A stretch of DNA of 49,759 bases from Desulfobulbus sp. (GCF_030824455.1 NZ_JAVBXR010000030.1:1-49759); one strand, 5' to 3'. Positions 9,555-18,958 are shown, counted from the stretch's first letter. Notes: generated by a model from the letters alone, not told the origin. Made by a program: numbers and translations.

Positions 9555-9772
9555 TGTCCTACCTACCTGGTCTTTCGATGTCTTTGTCTGTATTTAAAAC
9601 CTGGACGTTCCCCCGTAGAGCGTCAAGGCAGTGCAACCACCTTCGTTGTTTCTCCCATCGATCAATATCTTCGGCAACCCAGTCTGAGCTATGGCCTATG
9701 CTTTGCCGCCGTTTGTGAACCGAGCTCCCTGCCGGTTCGCCCTACCTATGCTTCGCCTGGTCGCATTCAGGG

Positions 9773-9796
9773 TTGGCGCAAATCGCACTGCGCCAA
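9773..9796. repeat. Inverted repeat in the glyA upstream region
   Basis: TTGGCGCA and TGCGCCAA form an 8-bp stem (9 bp with a flanking G-T pair) around an 8-base loop, about 350 bases before glyA. It could be an operator or an RNA hairpin; no role can be shown. Confidence 0.4.
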
Positions 9797-10096
9797 TATT
9801 GTCAAGCCCCCCAGGGCCACCTGAACGAACAATTAAAATACCTCACCAGCGCCGTTTTTCCAAGCGCAGAAGCATGCGCTCAAGAAATTCTCAGCCCTTT
9901 TGCAAGGATGCAAACCAACTCGCCGCCGCCTGCCAGGACGCTGGCGACGACCGATAATTTTCTGCTGTTCAACAGCCGACAGGTTGATTATGATGATTAT
10001 TTTTCACAAAGGTTGTCATTTACAGGAGCTCTCGTGCGTTTGCAACCGCCTCCGTTCCCTGCGCTGACACCCCACACATCAAAATCCGGCCAGAGT

Positions 10097-10116
10097 GGCA
10101 GGATGCTCGTCCTGCC
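10097..10116 (+). repeat. Hairpin in the glyA leader
   Basis: GGCAGGA / TCCTGCC with a 6-base loop, ending 18 bases before the glyA ribosome-binding site. It may be a leader structure; there is no T-tract, so it is not a plain terminator. Confidence 0.4.
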
Positions 10117-10144
10117 GGCGCTTCCAGAAACCGAAGGAGTCAAT

Positions 10145-11395
10145 ATGAACAGTCTGCAACAACAAGACCCGGAAATCTTTAACCTGATCAAACAGGAAGA
10201 AGTCCGCCAAAAAGATAAGATCCGCCTCATCGCTTCGGAAAATTACGTGTCCGGCGCGGTTATGGAGGCTACCGGATCGGTCCTGACCAACAAATATTCC
10301 GAAGGCTACCCCGGAAAACGCTACTATGAAGGCCAACAGTACATCGATCAGGTCGAGGCCCTGGCCATCCAACGAGCCAAAGACCTGTTCGGCGCCGAGC
10401 ACGTCAATGTGCAGCCCTACTCGGGTTCGCCAGCCAATCTGGCCGTATACCTGGCCTTCATCAGCCCCGGGGACACCATCCTCGGCATGGCCCTGCCCCA
10501 TGGCGGTCATTTGACCCACGGGGCCAAGGTGTCCATCTCCGGCAAGTATTTTAACGCCGAATCCTATGCTCTCGACCAGGAGACCGGCCGCCTCAATTAC
10601 GACGCCATCCGCGAAAAGGCCCTGGCCTGCAAACCCAAAATTCTGATCGCCGGTCACTCCGCCTATTCACGGGTGCTCGACTTCCCCAAATTCCGGGAGA
10701 TCGCCGATGCCTGCGGCGCTCTTCTGCTGGTGGACATGGCCCACTTCGCCGGATTGGTCGCGGGCGGCGCGCATCCCTCGCCCATTCCCTACGCCGACGT
10801 GGTCACCACCACCACCCACAAGTCGCTGCGCGGACCCCGCGGGGCCATGATCCTCTGCAAACAGGAACACGCCGCCGCCATCGACAAGGCGGTCTTTCCG
10901 GGGTTGCAGGGCGGCCCGCACAACAACACCACCGCCGCCATCGCCGTGGCCCTCAAAGAGGCCTCGACCCCGGCCTTCAAGCAGTATGCGGCCCAGATCG
11001 TCAAGAACGCCCAAGCCTTGGCGGCGACGTTAATTGCCAAGGGTTTTAACCTGGTCACCGGCGGCACCGACAATCACCTCATGCTGATCGATCTGACCAA
11101 CAAAGGCGTGACCGGCAAGATTGCAGCCAAGGCCCTGGATGCGGCCGGCATTGTCCTCAACTACAACGCCGTGCCCTATGACGTCCGCAAGCCCTTTGAT
11201 CCCAGCGGCATTCGCCTGGGTTCGGCTGCGGTCACCTCGCGCGGATTCCAGGAGGCGCAGATGGTGCAAATTGGCCAGTGGATCGACGCTGTTGTCGCCG
11301 ATCCAACCAACACCACGCTCCAGAGCGAGATCGCAGCTGCGGTGCAAAAACTCTGCGCTGATTTTCCGGCTCCAGGCCTCGAGCATCTGATGTAA
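10145..11395 (+). CDS. glyA: Serine hydroxymethyltransferase
   Basis: A cytosolic PLP enzyme that interconverts serine plus tetrahydrofolate with glycine plus 5,10-methylene-THF, the main source of one-carbon units. The product is 416 residues, standard for the family. Seen: IRLIASENY near the N-terminus, the substrate-site stretch YPGKRYYEG, and the PLP lysine K226 in TTTTHKSLRGPRG. The start at 10145 has AAGGAG five bases upstream, which overrides the longer open frame beginning at 9773. It is followed by a strong terminator shared with the convergent nuo operon. Confidence 0.98.
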   Translation: MNSLQQQDPEIFNLIKQEEVRQKDKIRLIASENYVSGAVMEATGSVLTNKYSEGYPGKRYYEGQQYIDQVEALAIQRAKDLFGAEHVNVQPYSGSPANLAVYLAFISPGDTILGMALPHGGHLTHGAKVSISGKYFNAESYALDQETGRLNYDAIREKALACKPKILIAGHSAYSRVLDFPKFREIADACGALLLVDMAHFAGLVAGGAHPSPIPYADVVTTTTHKSLRGPRGAMILCKQEHAAAIDKAVFPGLQGGPHNNTTAAIAVALKEASTPAFKQYAAQIVKNAQALAATLIAKGFNLVTGGTDNHLMLIDLTNKGVTGKIAAKALDAAGIVLNYNAVPYDVRKPFDPSGIRLGSAAVTSRGFQEAQMVQIGQWIDAVVADPTNTTLQSEIAAAVQKLCADFPAPGLEHLM

Positions 11396-11420
11396 TCAGT
11401 GCTTCAGCCGTACTGCATAC

Positions 11421-11454
11421 AAAAAAGGGGACGCTTTAAGCGTCCCCTTTTTTT
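11421..11454. terminator. Bidirectional intrinsic terminator between glyA and nuoN
   Basis: GGGGACGCT / AGCGTCCCC with a 3-base loop, preceded by six A and followed by seven T, so it works on either strand. It ends the rightward glyA transcript and the leftward nuo operon (nuoN stops at 11471). This shows that the nuo operon really ends at nuoN. Confidence 0.92.
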
Positions 11455-11470
11455 ATCGATGCCCACCTAT

Positions 11471-12880
11471 TCACGGCAAGGTCTGCACGACCGTGCTAGC
11501 AAAGTCGACAAATTTTCCCGGCAAGGCTCCCAACAGGGTAATGGCGATCACCAGCGCAAAACCCGCCAATTGGATCACTGGTTGCACTGCAACGGCGGGC
11601 CGGTCGCCCGGATCGGCGGTGTAAGCCGCCTTGACCACTGAGAGATAATAGTAGATGGCGATGGCGGTGTTGATCGCGGCAAGGCAGACCACCAGCAGAT
11701 GGTCGCCGCGCAGGGCGGTGGTTAGCACCATGAACTTGGCCATAAATCCAACAAAGGGCGGGATGCCGGCCAAACCAAAAAGCCCGACCGCCAGGATGAA
11801 GGCCAAGGCCGGCTGTCGTTTGTACAGGCCGTTGAAATCCTCAATGCACAGATTCTCGCCCTGCTGCGAGACGTTGCTGATCACTAAAAAGCAGGCCAGA
11901 TTCATCAGCACGTAACCGGCGATGTAATAGACGGCCACGCCATACCCTTCGCTGTTCAGCGACAACAGCCCCAGCACAACAAAACCGGCATGGGCAATGC
12001 CTGAAAAACCAAGCATCCGCTTGATGTCTTTTTGCACCAAGGCGCTGAGATTGCCGTAAAACATCGAACACAAGGCCAACACCGCCAGGAGTTCAATCAC
12101 GACTGGCGACTGACCGGACGGCACGGCAAGAAAACGGATCAGGAGGGCAACGGCGCCGAATTTTGGGATGGTGGCGATGAACCCGGTGGTCTCGTTGGAG
12201 GCCCCCTGATAGATGTCCGGCACCCAGAAATGCAGGGGAAAGACAGCCAGTTTATAGAAGAATCCGGCCAGCACCATGAGCAGGGCCACGGCCACGGCGG
12301 GCTGCAGGTCGACTTTGGCGACAAAGGCCAGGATGTCCTTGAGATAGGTGGAGCCGGTCAAGCCAAAGAGATAACTCATGCCGTAGAGCATGAATCCGGT
12401 GGCCATGACGCCGAAGAGGATGTACTTCATTCCGGCCTCCATCTGCACCCGAATGCCGGTGCGGTCGTCGCGCATCGGCACCAGCAGATAGAGAGCAAAG
12501 GAGGACAGTTCCAGGGATATAAAAATGGCCAGCAGTTCCACCGAACTCACCAGCATCATCAGACCGAGGACGCTGAGGAAGAGAAACAGGTAGTATTCAG
12601 GGCGGACTTCGGCGCTGATTCCCTTCAGATTTTGCCCAGAAATGATCAGCAGGGCGAGGGAAAATCCGATCATCACCTTGAACATCTGGGAATATTGATC
12701 GACCGCATAGACGCCGTAAAACAGACTACCCTGCGCCTGGAAGGACAGGAGGGTGGCGGCAAAGGCGGCGAGGCCAAAAACAACGGCAACCGATTTGGCC
12801 GCCGCAGGCGTCTTGCCAAGGCTGACCATGAAGAGTGCAAGCGCGCCGGCCAGCAGCACAAGTTCGGGAAGGATAACCAT
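11471..12880 (-). CDS. nuoN: NADH-quinone oxidoreductase subunit N
   Basis: A membrane-arm proton-translocating subunit of respiratory complex I, 469 residues, with about 14 hydrophobic helices of the Proton_antipo_M type. Key elements: the discontinuous helix region GFFYKLAVFPLHFWVPDIYQG, which carries the conserved Lys, and HAGFVVLGLL following a conserved KRMLGFSGIAH stretch. It is the last gene of the leftward operon, 89 bases after nuoM. A bidirectional terminator follows it. Confidence 0.95.
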   Translation of the reverse strand: MVILPELVLLAGALALFMVSLGKTPAAAKSVAVVFGLAAFAATLLSFQAQGSLFYGVYAVDQYSQMFKVMIGFSLALLIISGQNLKGISAEVRPEYYLFLFLSVLGLMMLVSSVELLAIFISLELSSFALYLLVPMRDDRTGIRVQMEAGMKYILFGVMATGFMLYGMSYLFGLTGSTYLKDILAFVAKVDLQPAVAVALLMVLAGFFYKLAVFPLHFWVPDIYQGASNETTGFIATIPKFGAVALLIRFLAVPSGQSPVVIELLAVLALCSMFYGNLSALVQKDIKRMLGFSGIAHAGFVVLGLLSLNSEGYGVAVYYIAGYVLMNLACFLVISNVSQQGENLCIEDFNGLYKRQPALAFILAVGLFGLAGIPPFVGFMAKFMVLTTALRGDHLLVVCLAAINTAIAIYYYLSVVKAAYTADPGDRPAVAVQPVIQLAGFALVIAITLLGALPGKFVDFASTVVQTLP

Positions 12881-12969
12881 ATAGAGTGCCTTTCTTCGTG
12901 TTTCCTCAACACCGTTCGCCGTAGGCGATCAGGGTGTTGGCGGGGACTAGAGGGTTGAAATGCATGGGT

Positions 12970-14487
12970 TCAACGCCAGAGTGCAACTGCAACCTGTTGA
13001 TGTTGCTGCCAGTTGTTGAATTGCTCCAGCAGGTGGCTCACCGAGCCGTGGATCAGGTCGACAAAGGGTTGCGGCCCAAGACCGATCCAGAAAACAAAGA
13101 GCAGAAACGGAGCGAGCACCACAATTTCCCGGACGCCGAGATCGGTCAAATAGGACTGGTCCGGGTTGTTGGTCCCGCCCCAGACGATCTTCTGCAGCAT
13201 CCGCAGCATGTAGGCGGCAGCCAGAACCGCTCCGGGGATGGCGGCCAGCGCCAGAATGGTGTTGTGCTCAAAGGCTCCGGCCAGCACCAGAAATTCGCCG
13301 ATAAAGGAGTTGGTTCCCGGAAAGCCAAAGGAAGAGAGCGAGAAAACGGCCAGAAAGGTGACAAACCACGGCATGTACTTGCCCACGCCGGTGGCCATGG
13401 CCAATTCGCGACTGTGAGTTCGTTCGTAGATCATGCCCACACAGAGAAACAACGCGCCGGTGGTGACGCCGTGGTTGATCATCTGCAAAATAGCGCCTTC
13501 AACCCCACGGGTGTTGAGCACAAAAATGCCCAGGGTGACAAAGCCCATGTGCCCCACCGAGGAATAGGCGATCAGCTTTTTCATGTCCTGCTGGGCAAGG
13601 GCGGTGAAGCCGCCGTAGATGATGCCGGCGATCGACAGCCAGAGGATCGGCTGGGCGAGCAGCATGGTGGCGTCTGGGGTGATCGGCAGGCAAAAGCGCA
13701 GCAGGCCGTAGGTGCCCATCTTCAACAGCACCGAAGCCAGAATGACCGAACCAGCGGTCGGGGCCTCGACATGGGCGGCCGGCAACCAGGTGTGGAACGG
13801 AAACATCGGCACCTTAATGGCAAAGGCCAGAAAAAAGGCAAGAAAGACCAGAACCTGGAAGGTGAGCGAATACGGCTGCCACATCATCTCCGGGATGAAA
13901 AAACTGCCGGATTTGAGATACAGGGCAATGATCGCCACCAACAGCAGCACCGAACCGGCCAGGGTGTACAGGAAGAACTTGATCGACGCGTAGACCTTCC
14001 GCGGTCCGCCCCAGATCGCGATCAGGAGATACATGGGGATGAGCATGAACTCCCAAAAGATGTAAAACAGGACAAAATCCAGGGCGACAAAGACGCCGAC
14101 CATGGAGGTCTCCATGATCAGAAGGCAGAACATAAAGGGGGTCACCCGCTTTTGGATGTAGTTCCAGGAAGCAAGCACGCAAAACGGCATGATGAAGGTG
14201 GTCAACAGCACCAGGAGAATCGAGATGCCGTCCATGCCGACGATGTAATTAATGTGAAACCGGGGAATCCAGCTGTAGGCCTCGGCAAACTGATATTTGG
14301 CGCTGGTCGGATCAAAACCGGTGAGCAGCGGAATCGAACACACCGCGGTCAACGAGGTGATCAACAGCGCCCACAACCGTGCAAAACCTTCGCCGTGAAA
14401 AAAGAGCAACACCACCGCCCCGGCCAGGGGCAGGAAGATGAGAAAGCTGAGCAGGGGAAATCCCTCTTTGATAAGTAACAGATCCAT
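12970..14487 (-). CDS. nuoM: NADH-quinone oxidoreductase subunit M
   Basis: The second canonical antiporter-like subunit of the membrane arm, 505 residues. Seen: the conserved helix-5 acid in IFWEFMLIPMYLLIAIWG, the helix-7 region AFAIKVPMFPFHTWLPAAHVEAP with the essential Lys, and the later TAGSVILASVLLKMGTYGLLR. The start codon has an adjacent GAACGAGGA sequence. The gene sits 12 bases after the second MrpD/NuoL-like gene in the operon. Confidence 0.96.
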   Translation of the reverse strand: MDLLLIKEGFPLLSFLIFLPLAGAVVLLFFHGEGFARLWALLITSLTAVCSIPLLTGFDPTSAKYQFAEAYSWIPRFHINYIVGMDGISILLVLLTTFIMPFCVLASWNYIQKRVTPFMFCLLIMETSMVGVFVALDFVLFYIFWEFMLIPMYLLIAIWGGPRKVYASIKFFLYTLAGSVLLLVAIIALYLKSGSFFIPEMMWQPYSLTFQVLVFLAFFLAFAIKVPMFPFHTWLPAAHVEAPTAGSVILASVLLKMGTYGLLRFCLPITPDATMLLAQPILWLSIAGIIYGGFTALAQQDMKKLIAYSSVGHMGFVTLGIFVLNTRGVEGAILQMINHGVTTGALFLCVGMIYERTHSRELAMATGVGKYMPWFVTFLAVFSLSSFGFPGTNSFIGEFLVLAGAFEHNTILALAAIPGAVLAAAYMLRMLQKIVWGGTNNPDQSYLTDLGVREIVVLAPFLLFVFWIGLGPQPFVDLIHGSVSHLLEQFNNWQQHQQVAVALWR

Positions 14488-14499
14488 TCCTCGTTCCCC

Positions 14500-16290
14500 T
14501 TAGAGCAGCTGAAAAAAGATGAAGGCGACAAGCAGGACGGCTGTCAGCGAAAAGGCGTAATACAGAGTGATCTGGATCTGACCGGACTGCAGAACGCGCA
14601 CCTTGTCGCCAAGCGCCCGGACGGAACGGGCAATGCCGTCGACCACGCCGTCAATGGCGTGCCAATCAAACCAACTCCAGAAACGGCTCAGGGTCATCAA
14701 CGAGGAGAGGCCAACCACGCGATAGGCCTCGCCCCAGGCGGTGTCGCACCATTGCAGGGGATGTTTGATCAGCCAAAGGAAACCGCAACCGGCCTTGCGA
14801 TACAGCCAGTCAAGGTCGAGACAGATGCGGTCGACCGGCTCAACGTATTTCTTGAGCAGAACAAAGGCGAGCGCCGCAAAACCCAGCAGCTGCAAGGTTT
14901 CCATCAGGTGGTAGGTGGTGTGCGGGGTGTAGTCCACCGCATAGGGCAGCATGGCGTAGAGAAAGCCAGGGGCCGTGCCCACCAGGATGCAGAGGGTGGC
15001 GCCCAGGGTCATGGCGATCAGCATGTTCCAACTGGGGTCTCCGGCCTTGGTCCAGGTTTCCGGGCTGCAGTTGTTTTTGCCGAAGAAGAGAAAATAGGGC
15101 AGCTTCAAGCCGTTATACATGAAGGTGCCGGTGGCGCCGAACATCAGCAGCCAGGAGGCCCAGTTGAGATGCTGCTCAAAGCCGGCGGTTATAATCATCG
15201 ACTTGCTGGCGTAGGCGGCAAAACAGGGGGCGGCGGAAATCGACAGGCACCCTATCATGGTGAAGAAAAACGTGGCCGGCATTTTGGCATACAAGCCGCC
15301 CAGCTCAGTGAACTTGGTCTTGCCGGTCATGTAGAGCACCGAGCCGGTCCCCATGAACAGCAGACTCTTGTAGAGGATATGCACAACCGCGTGGGCCACG
15401 GCGCCGTTGATCGCCATGTCGGTGCCGATGCCGATGCCGGCCACCATGTACCCCACCTGGGAGACAATCGACCAAGCCAGCAGTTTGCGGACGTCGTTTT
15501 CCATCACCGCGTAGATAACCCCGTACAGGGCCATTATCACGCCGAGCACCACCAGCACGTCCATTCCAGCGCACGCTCGGGCCAGGGTGTAGACCGCGGT
15601 CTTGGTGGTAAAGGCGCAGAGGAACACCGCGCCGTTAAAGGAGGCCTCGGAATAGGCTTCGGGCAGCCAGGAGTGGAGCGGAACCATGGCGGCGTTGAGG
15701 CCAAAGCCGATCATGATCAGCCAGGTGTACAGTTCGGGATGGGCGACGTCCATCAGATCAAAGGTGATGTTGCCCACTGCCTGGTAGCGCAACAGGATGC
15801 CGGCCAGGAGAATAATGCCGCCGATGGTGTGGATCAGCAGGTAACGGTAGCCGACCCGCAGCGACATTGGTCCGCGCCGGAACCAGATCAGAAACACCGA
15901 GCCAAAGGCCATCATCTCCCAGAAGAGGAAGAGGCTCAGATAATCGCCGCTGTAGATGGCGCCAAGGGAACCGGCGGCGTAGAACCAGGCGGCCATGTGC
16001 TCGCCGGCCCGGTCAACATGCAGGCCGTACAGGGTGCCGATCACCGCCATCAAGCCCATGATCAGGGCGAAAACCGTGGAGAGTTTGTCCACCCGGCCAA
16101 GCACCAACTGCCAGTCGAGGAAGTTGACGACGCCAAAGACGCCGGAATGGGCTGCGTTCAAAACCACCGCGCCCAAGGCCAGCATGGGCGCCAGAAAAAG
16201 ATAGGGTTTGCGCAGCGGTCCCCGAATAAAGGGCAAAAGCAGCGCGCCCGCTATCAAGAAGAGAGACGGATGAATAAAACTGGAGGTCAT
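14500..16290 (-). CDS. NuoL/MrpD-like proton antiporter subunit (second copy)
   Basis: A 596-residue proton-antiporter-like membrane protein (Proton_antipo_M). Seen: FLFWEMMAFGSVFLIWFRRG with the conserved Glu, GFGLNAAMVPLHSWLPEAYSE replacing the usual helix-7 region, and KLLAWSIVSQVGYMVAG. A roughly 120-residue C-terminal extension (after about 475) ends in another hydrophobic helix, so this copy is the better candidate for carrying the lateral helix normally found on NuoL. Start: the ATG at 16290 overlaps the stop of the preceding small gene (ATGA), which implies translational coupling; the frame is open further upstream (to 16509) but reads as out-of-frame shadow. Annotators may call it NuoL or Na+/H+ antiporter subunit D. 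Confidence 0.85.
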   Translation of the reverse strand: MTSSFIHPSLFLIAGALLLPFIRGPLRKPYLFLAPMLALGAVVLNAAHSGVFGVVNFLDWQLVLGRVDKLSTVFALIMGLMAVIGTLYGLHVDRAGEHMAAWFYAAGSLGAIYSGDYLSLFLFWEMMAFGSVFLIWFRRGPMSLRVGYRYLLIHTIGGIILLAGILLRYQAVGNITFDLMDVAHPELYTWLIMIGFGLNAAMVPLHSWLPEAYSEASFNGAVFLCAFTTKTAVYTLARACAGMDVLVVLGVIMALYGVIYAVMENDVRKLLAWSIVSQVGYMVAGIGIGTDMAINGAVAHAVVHILYKSLLFMGTGSVLYMTGKTKFTELGGLYAKMPATFFFTMIGCLSISAAPCFAAYASKSMIITAGFEQHLNWASWLLMFGATGTFMYNGLKLPYFLFFGKNNCSPETWTKAGDPSWNMLIAMTLGATLCILVGTAPGFLYAMLPYAVDYTPHTTYHLMETLQLLGFAALAFVLLKKYVEPVDRICLDLDWLYRKAGCGFLWLIKHPLQWCDTAWGEAYRVVGLSSLMTLSRFWSWFDWHAIDGVVDGIARSVRALGDKVRVLQSGQIQITLYYAFSLTAVLLVAFIFFQLL

Positions 16291-16565
16291 GCTTCTTCCT
16301 CGCAGGATGTTGCGTTGGAGCGTTCGTAAAAATCGGTCGGCGCTTGAATGCCGGACCGGCCAAACCATCGGGCCGCGCCAATGATGACGGCGGCGGCGGC
16401 GAACCCGAACAGCGACCAGAAGGCCGGCACATGCTGCTCCGCCCAGGTGTGGGCGTGGTGGGTGTCCACCAGCAGGGAGCCGCCGGCAATCCCCGCCAGC
16501 AGGACGCAACAGAGCGTCCCCACGGTTCGCGGATGGGTCTGCACATATTCAATCAAAGCGGTCAT
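16287..16565 (-). CDS. Small membrane protein between two antiporter subunits of the nuo operon
   Basis: A 92-residue protein beginning MTALIEYVQTHPRTVG, with two hydrophobic segments (about residues 15-35 and 50-70). Its charged tail contains the motif QAPTDFYER. Its start overlaps the stop of antiporter 1 (ATGA at 16562-16565) and its stop overlaps the start of antiporter 2 (ATGA at 16287-16290), so it is translationally coupled on both sides. The pattern FWSLFGF, then hydrophobic, then R-x-DFYER resembles, from memory, small proteins found beside Mrp-type antiporters in other sulfate reducers. It is not a known complex I subunit. It may be an extra membrane-arm or assembly component (inference). 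Confidence 0.8.
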   Translation of the reverse strand: MTALIEYVQTHPRTVGTLCCVLLAGIAGGSLLVDTHHAHTWAEQHVPAFWSLFGFAAAAVIIGAARWFGRSGIQAPTDFYERSNATSCEEEA

Positions 16566-18058
16566 CCTGTCACCATCCTGACAAATTGCATCATGAAGTT
16601 GGGATAAATGCCGATGATCACCGAAACGGTGACGGCGATCAGCAGCGGTATGAGCATGCTGAGCGGCGCCTCCTTGATGCCGGTCTCGACCTCGCCCACG
16701 GGTCGCTTGCCGAAAAAGGCCTTGTAGGTCACCGGGGCGAAATAGCCGACGTTGAGCACCGTCGAGGCAATGAGAATCAGAAGGATGCCGACTTGGTGCG
16801 CTTCCATCGATCCGACCAGCAGATACCATTTGGAGACAAACCCGGCCACCGGCGGCGCGCCGATCATGGACAGCGAGGCCACCGCAAAGGCGCCGAAGGT
16901 AAAGGGCATGGTGCGTCCGAGTCCGCTCATTTCGGAGATGTATTTCTTATGGGAGGCGATGTAGATGGCGCCGGCGCAGAAGAACAGGGTGATCTTGGAG
17001 AAGGCGTGATTGACGATATGAATCAGGCCGCCCTCAATAGCGTGCGGGGTCAGCAGCGCCACGCCCAGGATGATGTAGGACAATTGGCTCACCGTGGAAT
17101 AGGCCAAGCGTGCTTTGAGGTTGTCCTTGGACAGGGCGATCATCGAGGCCACCAGGATGGTGAAGCCGACAAAATAGGCGGTGGGGATGCCCAAGTTGAG
17201 CCGGTCCATGGTGTCCACGCCAAACACGTAGAGCATGGTGCGGGTGGTGCAGAACACGCCCACCTTGACCACCGCCACCGCATGCAACAGGGCCGAGACC
17301 GGAGTCGGGGCAACCATGGCGCCGGGCAGCCAGTGATGGAACGGCATGACGCCGTTCTTGGCAAAACCAAAGATGCAGAAAATATAGAGCATGGTCACCA
17401 CCCAGTCGGTCGAGGTGGCCGGGATGATGCCGGTGGCGATGTTGTGCGGAAAGTCCAGGGTGCCGGACAGGACATAAATCAAGATCAGCGCCGGCAAGAG
17501 AAAGAACTTGGCGGTGGTGGTCAGGTAAATAATGTACTTCCGCGCCCCCTCGTAGGATTCCTCATCCTGATGGTGGGCAACCAGCGGATAGGTGCAGACC
17601 GAGACAATCTCGTAAAAAAGATACAGCGTCAGCAGATTGTCGGAAAAGGCCACGCCAATGGCCCCAAAAATGGCTAGGGCAAAACAGGCGTTGAACCGGG
17701 TCTGGCAGGGTTCGTCGTGGGCGCGCATGTAGCCCATGGAATAGAAGACGGCGATCATCCACAGCGACGAGGCGACCATGGCAAAGATCATGGAAAAACC
17801 GTCGGCGCGCAGGGTGATGGAGAGCCCCGGCAGCAGATGAAAGAGCGGATACACCAGGGTTTTGCCGGCTTTCAGGGCCGGGATAAAGGACAGAACCATG
17901 AGAAACAGCAGCACCGAAGCGCTGGAGGAAACAAACTCGCGCAGATTCGGATGGTTCTTCAGGGTCATGACCACCAAGCTGCCAAAGAGCGGAATGAGCA
18001 CCGCCAACAGCAGGTTGGAATTCTCGACGACGTGTGCGGTTGTGGAAAGGGCGTCCAT
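16562..18058 (-). CDS. NuoL/MrpD-like proton antiporter subunit (first copy)
   Basis: A 498-residue antiporter-like subunit of about 14 helices, the size of NuoM/MrpD and clearly shorter than canonical NuoL (about 610 or more). Seen: LYLFYEIVSVCTYPLVAHH with the helix-5 Glu, AKNGVMPFHHWLPGAMVAPTPVSALLHAVAVVKVGVF with the conserved Lys residues, and ARLAYSTVSQLSYIILG. It lacks a C-terminal lateral-helix extension. The gene starts 15 bases after nuoK and is coupled to the small membrane-protein gene downstream. Together with the second copy it occupies the place of nuoL. Confidence 0.88.
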   Translation of the reverse strand: MDALSTTAHVVENSNLLLAVLIPLFGSLVVMTLKNHPNLREFVSSSASVLLFLMVLSFIPALKAGKTLVYPLFHLLPGLSITLRADGFSMIFAMVASSLWMIAVFYSMGYMRAHDEPCQTRFNACFALAIFGAIGVAFSDNLLTLYLFYEIVSVCTYPLVAHHQDEESYEGARKYIIYLTTTAKFFLLPALILIYVLSGTLDFPHNIATGIIPATSTDWVVTMLYIFCIFGFAKNGVMPFHHWLPGAMVAPTPVSALLHAVAVVKVGVFCTTRTMLYVFGVDTMDRLNLGIPTAYFVGFTILVASMIALSKDNLKARLAYSTVSQLSYIILGVALLTPHAIEGGLIHIVNHAFSKITLFFCAGAIYIASHKKYISEMSGLGRTMPFTFGAFAVASLSMIGAPPVAGFVSKWYLLVGSMEAHQVGILLILIASTVLNVGYFAPVTYKAFFGKRPVGEVETGIKEAPLSMLIPLLIAVTVSVIIGIYPNFMMQFVRMVTG

Positions 18059-18073
18059 GGTCGTGTTCTCCGG

Positions 18074-18400
18074 TTAGCCCTGCAGATCCACAAGATCTTC
18101 GGTCTCGATGGTCTTGTAATTGCGATAGACGGCAATCATGATGCTGACGGCGATGGCGGCCTCGGCGGCGGCAATGGCCATGATGAACAGGGTGAAGATC
18201 TGCCCGACCACCGGATCCGGAGCCAGGAAGCGGTTGAAGGCCATGAAATTGGTCGAAGCGGCGGCGAGGATGAACTCCGAGGAGATCAGCATGCCGATCA
18301 CCGTGCGGCGAACAACCATGCCGTACACCCCGAAGGCAAACAGCAGCGCGCCGATCACCAGATAGGTGGGCAGGCAATTATAGAGATTAAGCAGTTGCAT
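18074..18400 (-). CDS. nuoK: NADH-quinone oxidoreductase subunit K
   Basis: A small membrane-arm subunit (MrpC-like), 108 residues, three hydrophobic helices. Conserved acids are in the helix stretch GMLISSEFILAAASTNFMAF and in FIMAIAAAEAAIAVSI. It lies 3 bases downstream of nuoJ. The length and order (J-K-L) are standard for complex I operons. Confidence 0.96.
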   Translation of the reverse strand: MQLLNLYNCLPTYLVIGALLFAFGVYGMVVRRTVIGMLISSEFILAAASTNFMAFNRFLAPDPVVGQIFTLFIMAIAAAEAAIAVSIMIAVYRNYKTIETEDLVDLQG

Positions 18401-18403
18401 CGG

Positions 18404-18958
18404 TTAGTTTCTCCCCCTCTGCGCAAGCACCAAAGCGCCGATGATGGCCATGAGCAGGACGATGGAAATAAGTTCAAAAACCAGACTGTGGGTGGTCAGC
18501 AGCGACATGCCCACAGCCTTGATGTCAAAGGCGCCCTGACGGGGAAAAACCTGCCATTGGGTCTTCAGGCCCAGCACGGTCAGGGCGGCAAAGATCAGCG
18601 CGCCGACGCTGAAGGCCAGGGGGCCGGCGAGGATCGAGCGGTGTTTCATGCCCGTTGTCTGCTGCTCTTCGGGGGTGGCCATCATGATGCCGAAGGCGAT
18701 CAGAATCGAAACCGCGCCCACATAAATGAGCATCTGCATCATGGCCAAAAAGGGACTAAGCAGAAAATAATAGACCCCGGCCAGACCGGTGAAACAAACA
18801 GCCAAGCCGGCAACGGCGCGAACCAGCCGGTTGGCGTTGACCGCGATCAGGGCGCCGGTCACCACCAGGGCCACGGTCAGCAGAAAAATGACCCCGACCG
18901 CGCCTTCAGCGGAAAACAGCGCCGGAGCGGCCGTCGGTTGACAGACTAATGCTTGCAT
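18404..18958 (-). CDS. nuoJ: NADH-quinone oxidoreductase subunit J
   Basis: A membrane-arm subunit at the junction with the E-channel, 184 residues, with five hydrophobic segments. The conserved helix-3 stretch MMQMLIYVGAVSILIAFGIMM is present. The gene overlaps the end of nuoI by 13 bases, which suggests coupled translation. Confidence 0.95.
   Translation of the reverse strand: MQALVCQPTAAPALFSAEGAVGVIFLLTVALVVTGALIAVNANRLVRAVAGLAVCFTGLAGVYYFLLSPFLAMMQMLIYVGAVSILIAFGIMMATPEEQQTTGMKHRSILAGPLAFSVGALIFAALTVLGLKTQWQVFPRQGAFDIKAVGMSLLTTHSLVFELISIVLLMAIIGALVLAQRGRN

Larger units (their letters stand above)
9555..10144. other. 590-base intergenic region upstream of glyA
   Basis: It lies between the divergent starts of the cyclotransferase gene and glyA. 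It has no recognisable gene. The glyA frame is open through part of it (from 9773), but the codons do not resemble a conserved protein and the strong ribosome-binding site is at the far end. Two hairpins are visible, at 9773-9796 and 10097-10116. I looked for glycine, ZTP and THF riboswitch cores and did not see them. Confidence 0.5.

Noticed and set aside
9773..10144. N-terminal extension of glyA by 124 residues
   Set aside because: SHMT proteins start near the conserved region after 10145, and AAGGAG lies just before that ATG; the extension resembles no protein.
9555..10144. Riboswitch upstream of glyA (glycine, ZTP or THF type)
   Set aside because: The conserved core sequences of these classes were not found by eye; only simple hairpins are present.
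12934..18949. Long plus-strand open frames (410 to 556 residues) opposite nuoM, the antiporter genes and nuoJ/nuoK
   Set aside because: His/Gln/Gly-rich translations without motifs, exactly opposite conserved membrane-protein genes; shadows of the real frames.
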